A DNA stretch of 6,980 nt from Actinomycetes bacterium (lineage in GTDB: Bacteria; Actinomycetota; Thermoleophilia; Solirubrobacterales; Solirubrobacteraceae), in the NCBI GenBank assembly GCA_023404805.1, contig JAEYAL010000051.1, forward strand, positions 1 through 6,980. The letters are read 5' to 3'. Within the stretch, counting starts at the first letter, position 1; every line of letters begins with the position of its first letter. The position numbers were made by a program, and so were the translations under genes. The notes beneath the pieces are model-generated. The model was not told the origin of the DNA. It did no database searches and saw only the letters and a program-made list of their open reading frames with translations. This document shows, in pieces, positions 6,008 through 6,980 of the stretch.

Positions 6008-6980
6008 ATGACGCGCCCCGCGACCGCTCCGCGGCTCAGCCTGCCTGGGCTCGGCCGCCGCGCCGCCCGCTCCGGCGACGTGGTGTCGGACGCTGCGCGC
6101 TTCGAAGCCGTCTACCGCGACCTGGCGCCGGAGCTCTACCGCTACGCCAGGTCGATCGTGCGCGACGAGCACGCGGCCGAGGACGTGCTGCAGTCGACCA
6201 TGGAGAAGGCGCTGGCGGCGCTCAAGGACGAGTCGCGCGACTTCGAGCTGCGGCCGTGGCTCTTCCGGATCGCGCACAACGAGGCGATCAGCCGGCTGCG
6301 GCGCGAGAAGCCCGCCGAGGTGCTGCCGGAGACGGTCGCAGCGGTCGAGGCGCCGGTGGCGGAGCAGCTCGACGACAAACACCGGCTCGAGCGGCTCTGG
6401 ACCGACCTCGCGACCTTGCCGGAACGCCAGCGGCAGGCGCTCGTCCTGCGCGAGCTGAGCGGACTCAGCCACGAGGAGATCGGCGCGGTGCTCGAGACCT
6501 CCGGCCGCGCGGTCAAGCAGACGATCTTCGAGGCGCGCCGCGCGCTGCTCGACTGCTCGGAGGGCCGCGCGATGGCGTGCGATGACATCCAGCAGCTGCT
6601 GTCGGACGGTGACGGGCGCGTGCGCCGCAGCCGACGGCTCCAGTCTCACCTCAGAACCTGCCGCGACTGCCGCGCGTTCGACGCCGCGCTGCACGAGCGG
6701 CCCGACCAGCTGCGGGCGCTCGCACCCGTGCTCCCGGCGGCAGCCGCCGCGTCGCCGCTTGCCCAGCTCCTCCCGGGCGGGTCTTCGGGACTCGCCATCG
6801 GGCATGCAGGCGGGGCTGCCACCGGGGCCTGGTCGATCGGGACGATCAGCAGCACCCTGGGTGCCAAGGCGACCGTCATCGCGGTCGCGTCGGCGACTGC
6901 CGTCGGCGGAGCTGGCGTCGCCGCGGTGAAGCACGAGCGGGCATCGCAGGCGCCGCCGCCAGCGGCAGCACCTGCAGCGG
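6008..6980 (+). CDS. Sigma-70 family (ECF-like) sigma factor fused to a zinc-finger anti-sigma-like domain and membrane segment, 3' partial
   Basis: This is a transcription initiation factor with a built-in regulatory module. The ATG at 6008 is the first start after an in-frame stop at 5963; GTG at 6083 is an alternative that would place the start just before the conserved part. No Shine-Dalgarno precedes either. The frame stays open to the right edge, giving 324 visible residues. Region 2 spans about 32-100 (FEAVYRDLAPELYRYA, EDVLQSTMEKAL, RPWLFRIAHNEA). Region 4 spans about 122-181 (LPERQRQALVLREL, then SHEEIGAVL as the first helix of the helix-turn-helix, and KQTIFEARRAL). Cys191 together with His214-x3-Cys218-x2-Cys221 forms a zf-HC2/ZAS-type zinc site. 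Ala/Gly-rich sequence follows, with a probable membrane helix at about 287-307 and a Pro/Ala-rich tail. The expected layout is sigma domain in the cytoplasm and tail outside. Fused sigma/zinc-finger/membrane proteins are known in Actinobacteria (I recall ECF52-type examples); the signal and regulon are unknown. Confidence 0.93.
   Translation, partial: MTRPATAPRLSLPGLGRRAARSGDVVSDAARFEAVYRDLAPELYRYARSIVRDEHAAEDVLQSTMEKALAALKDESRDFELRPWLFRIAHNEAISRLRREKPAEVLPETVAAVEAPVAEQLDDKHRLERLWTDLATLPERQRQALVLRELSGLSHEEIGAVLETSGRAVKQTIFEARRALLDCSEGRAMACDDIQQLLSDGDGRVRRSRRLQSHLRTCRDCRAFDAALHERPDQLRALAPVLPAAAAASPLAQLLPGGSSGLAIGHAGGAATGAWSIGTISSTLGAKATVIAVASATAVGGAGVAAVKHERASQAPPPAAAPAA
6578..6931 (+). other. 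Fused anti-sigma-like zinc-binding domain and transmembrane helix
   Basis: Residues 191-308 of the sigma factor. Cys191 begins the helix CDDIQQLLSDGDGRV; His214, Cys218 and Cys221 follow in the order typical of the zinc-binding anti-sigma fold (HLRTCRDC). After a Pro/Ala linker the stretch AKATVIAVASATAVGGAGV is hydrophobic enough for one membrane helix and is followed by KHER, a positively charged edge. The Gly/Ala-rich stretch before it (about 257-286) is weakly hydrophobic and could be a second, less certain, membrane segment. Confidence 0.75.

Noticed and set aside
5995..6585. A 196-codon plus-strand frame starting with an ATG just before the sigma gene
   Set aside because: It is the sigma gene read one frame off. 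The frame starting at 6008 carries clear sigma regions 2 and 4, whereas this one is a low-complexity Arg/Ala-rich product.
5225..6934. A 569-codon minus-strand frame spanning both genes and the spacer
   Set aside because: It overlaps two well-supported plus-strand genes, is Arg/Ala/Val-rich and shows no family motif.

Overview
The window is very GC-rich throughout (codon third positions are nearly all G or C) and holds two plus-strand genes in the same reading frame, both cut by the window edges. The second gene encodes a sigma-70-type factor with a zinc-binding anti-sigma-like domain and a membrane segment in one chain. I associate this layout with high-GC Actinobacteria, especially Thermoleophilia such as Solirubrobacterales. 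The placement is an inference from architecture and base composition, not from a marker gene.

Nucleotides 2-5893 are almost entirely one giant surface-protein gene whose 5' end lies outside the window. The visible 1,955+ residues read, in order: Pro/Thr-rich linker; transthyretin-like (carboxypeptidase-regulatory-type) domain; an extra beta-rich domain; a tandem Asp-Pro/Asp-Pro-Lys linker; an FN-plug-like domain; an NHL beta-propeller; a long YD-repeat shell; an RHS-associated core with the residues expected for self-cleavage; and a 134-residue cysteine- and lysine-rich tip. Apart from the extra domain and acidic linker, this is the domain order of animal teneurins, with short motifs that resemble teneurins from end to end. 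It is the most interesting feature here. No immunity-type gene follows the tip.

Nucleotides 5894-6007 are a 114-base spacer with no convincing terminator. A possible ECF-type promoter sits just before the next gene. Nucleotides 6008-6980 encode the sigma factor with its fused zinc-finger and membrane module, still open at the right edge.

The two genes may simply be neighbours. The sigma factor appears to have its own promoter region, and nothing in the sequence proves that it controls the surface protein. The very long open frames on the minus strand and in other plus frames are arginine-rich shadows of the two real genes.
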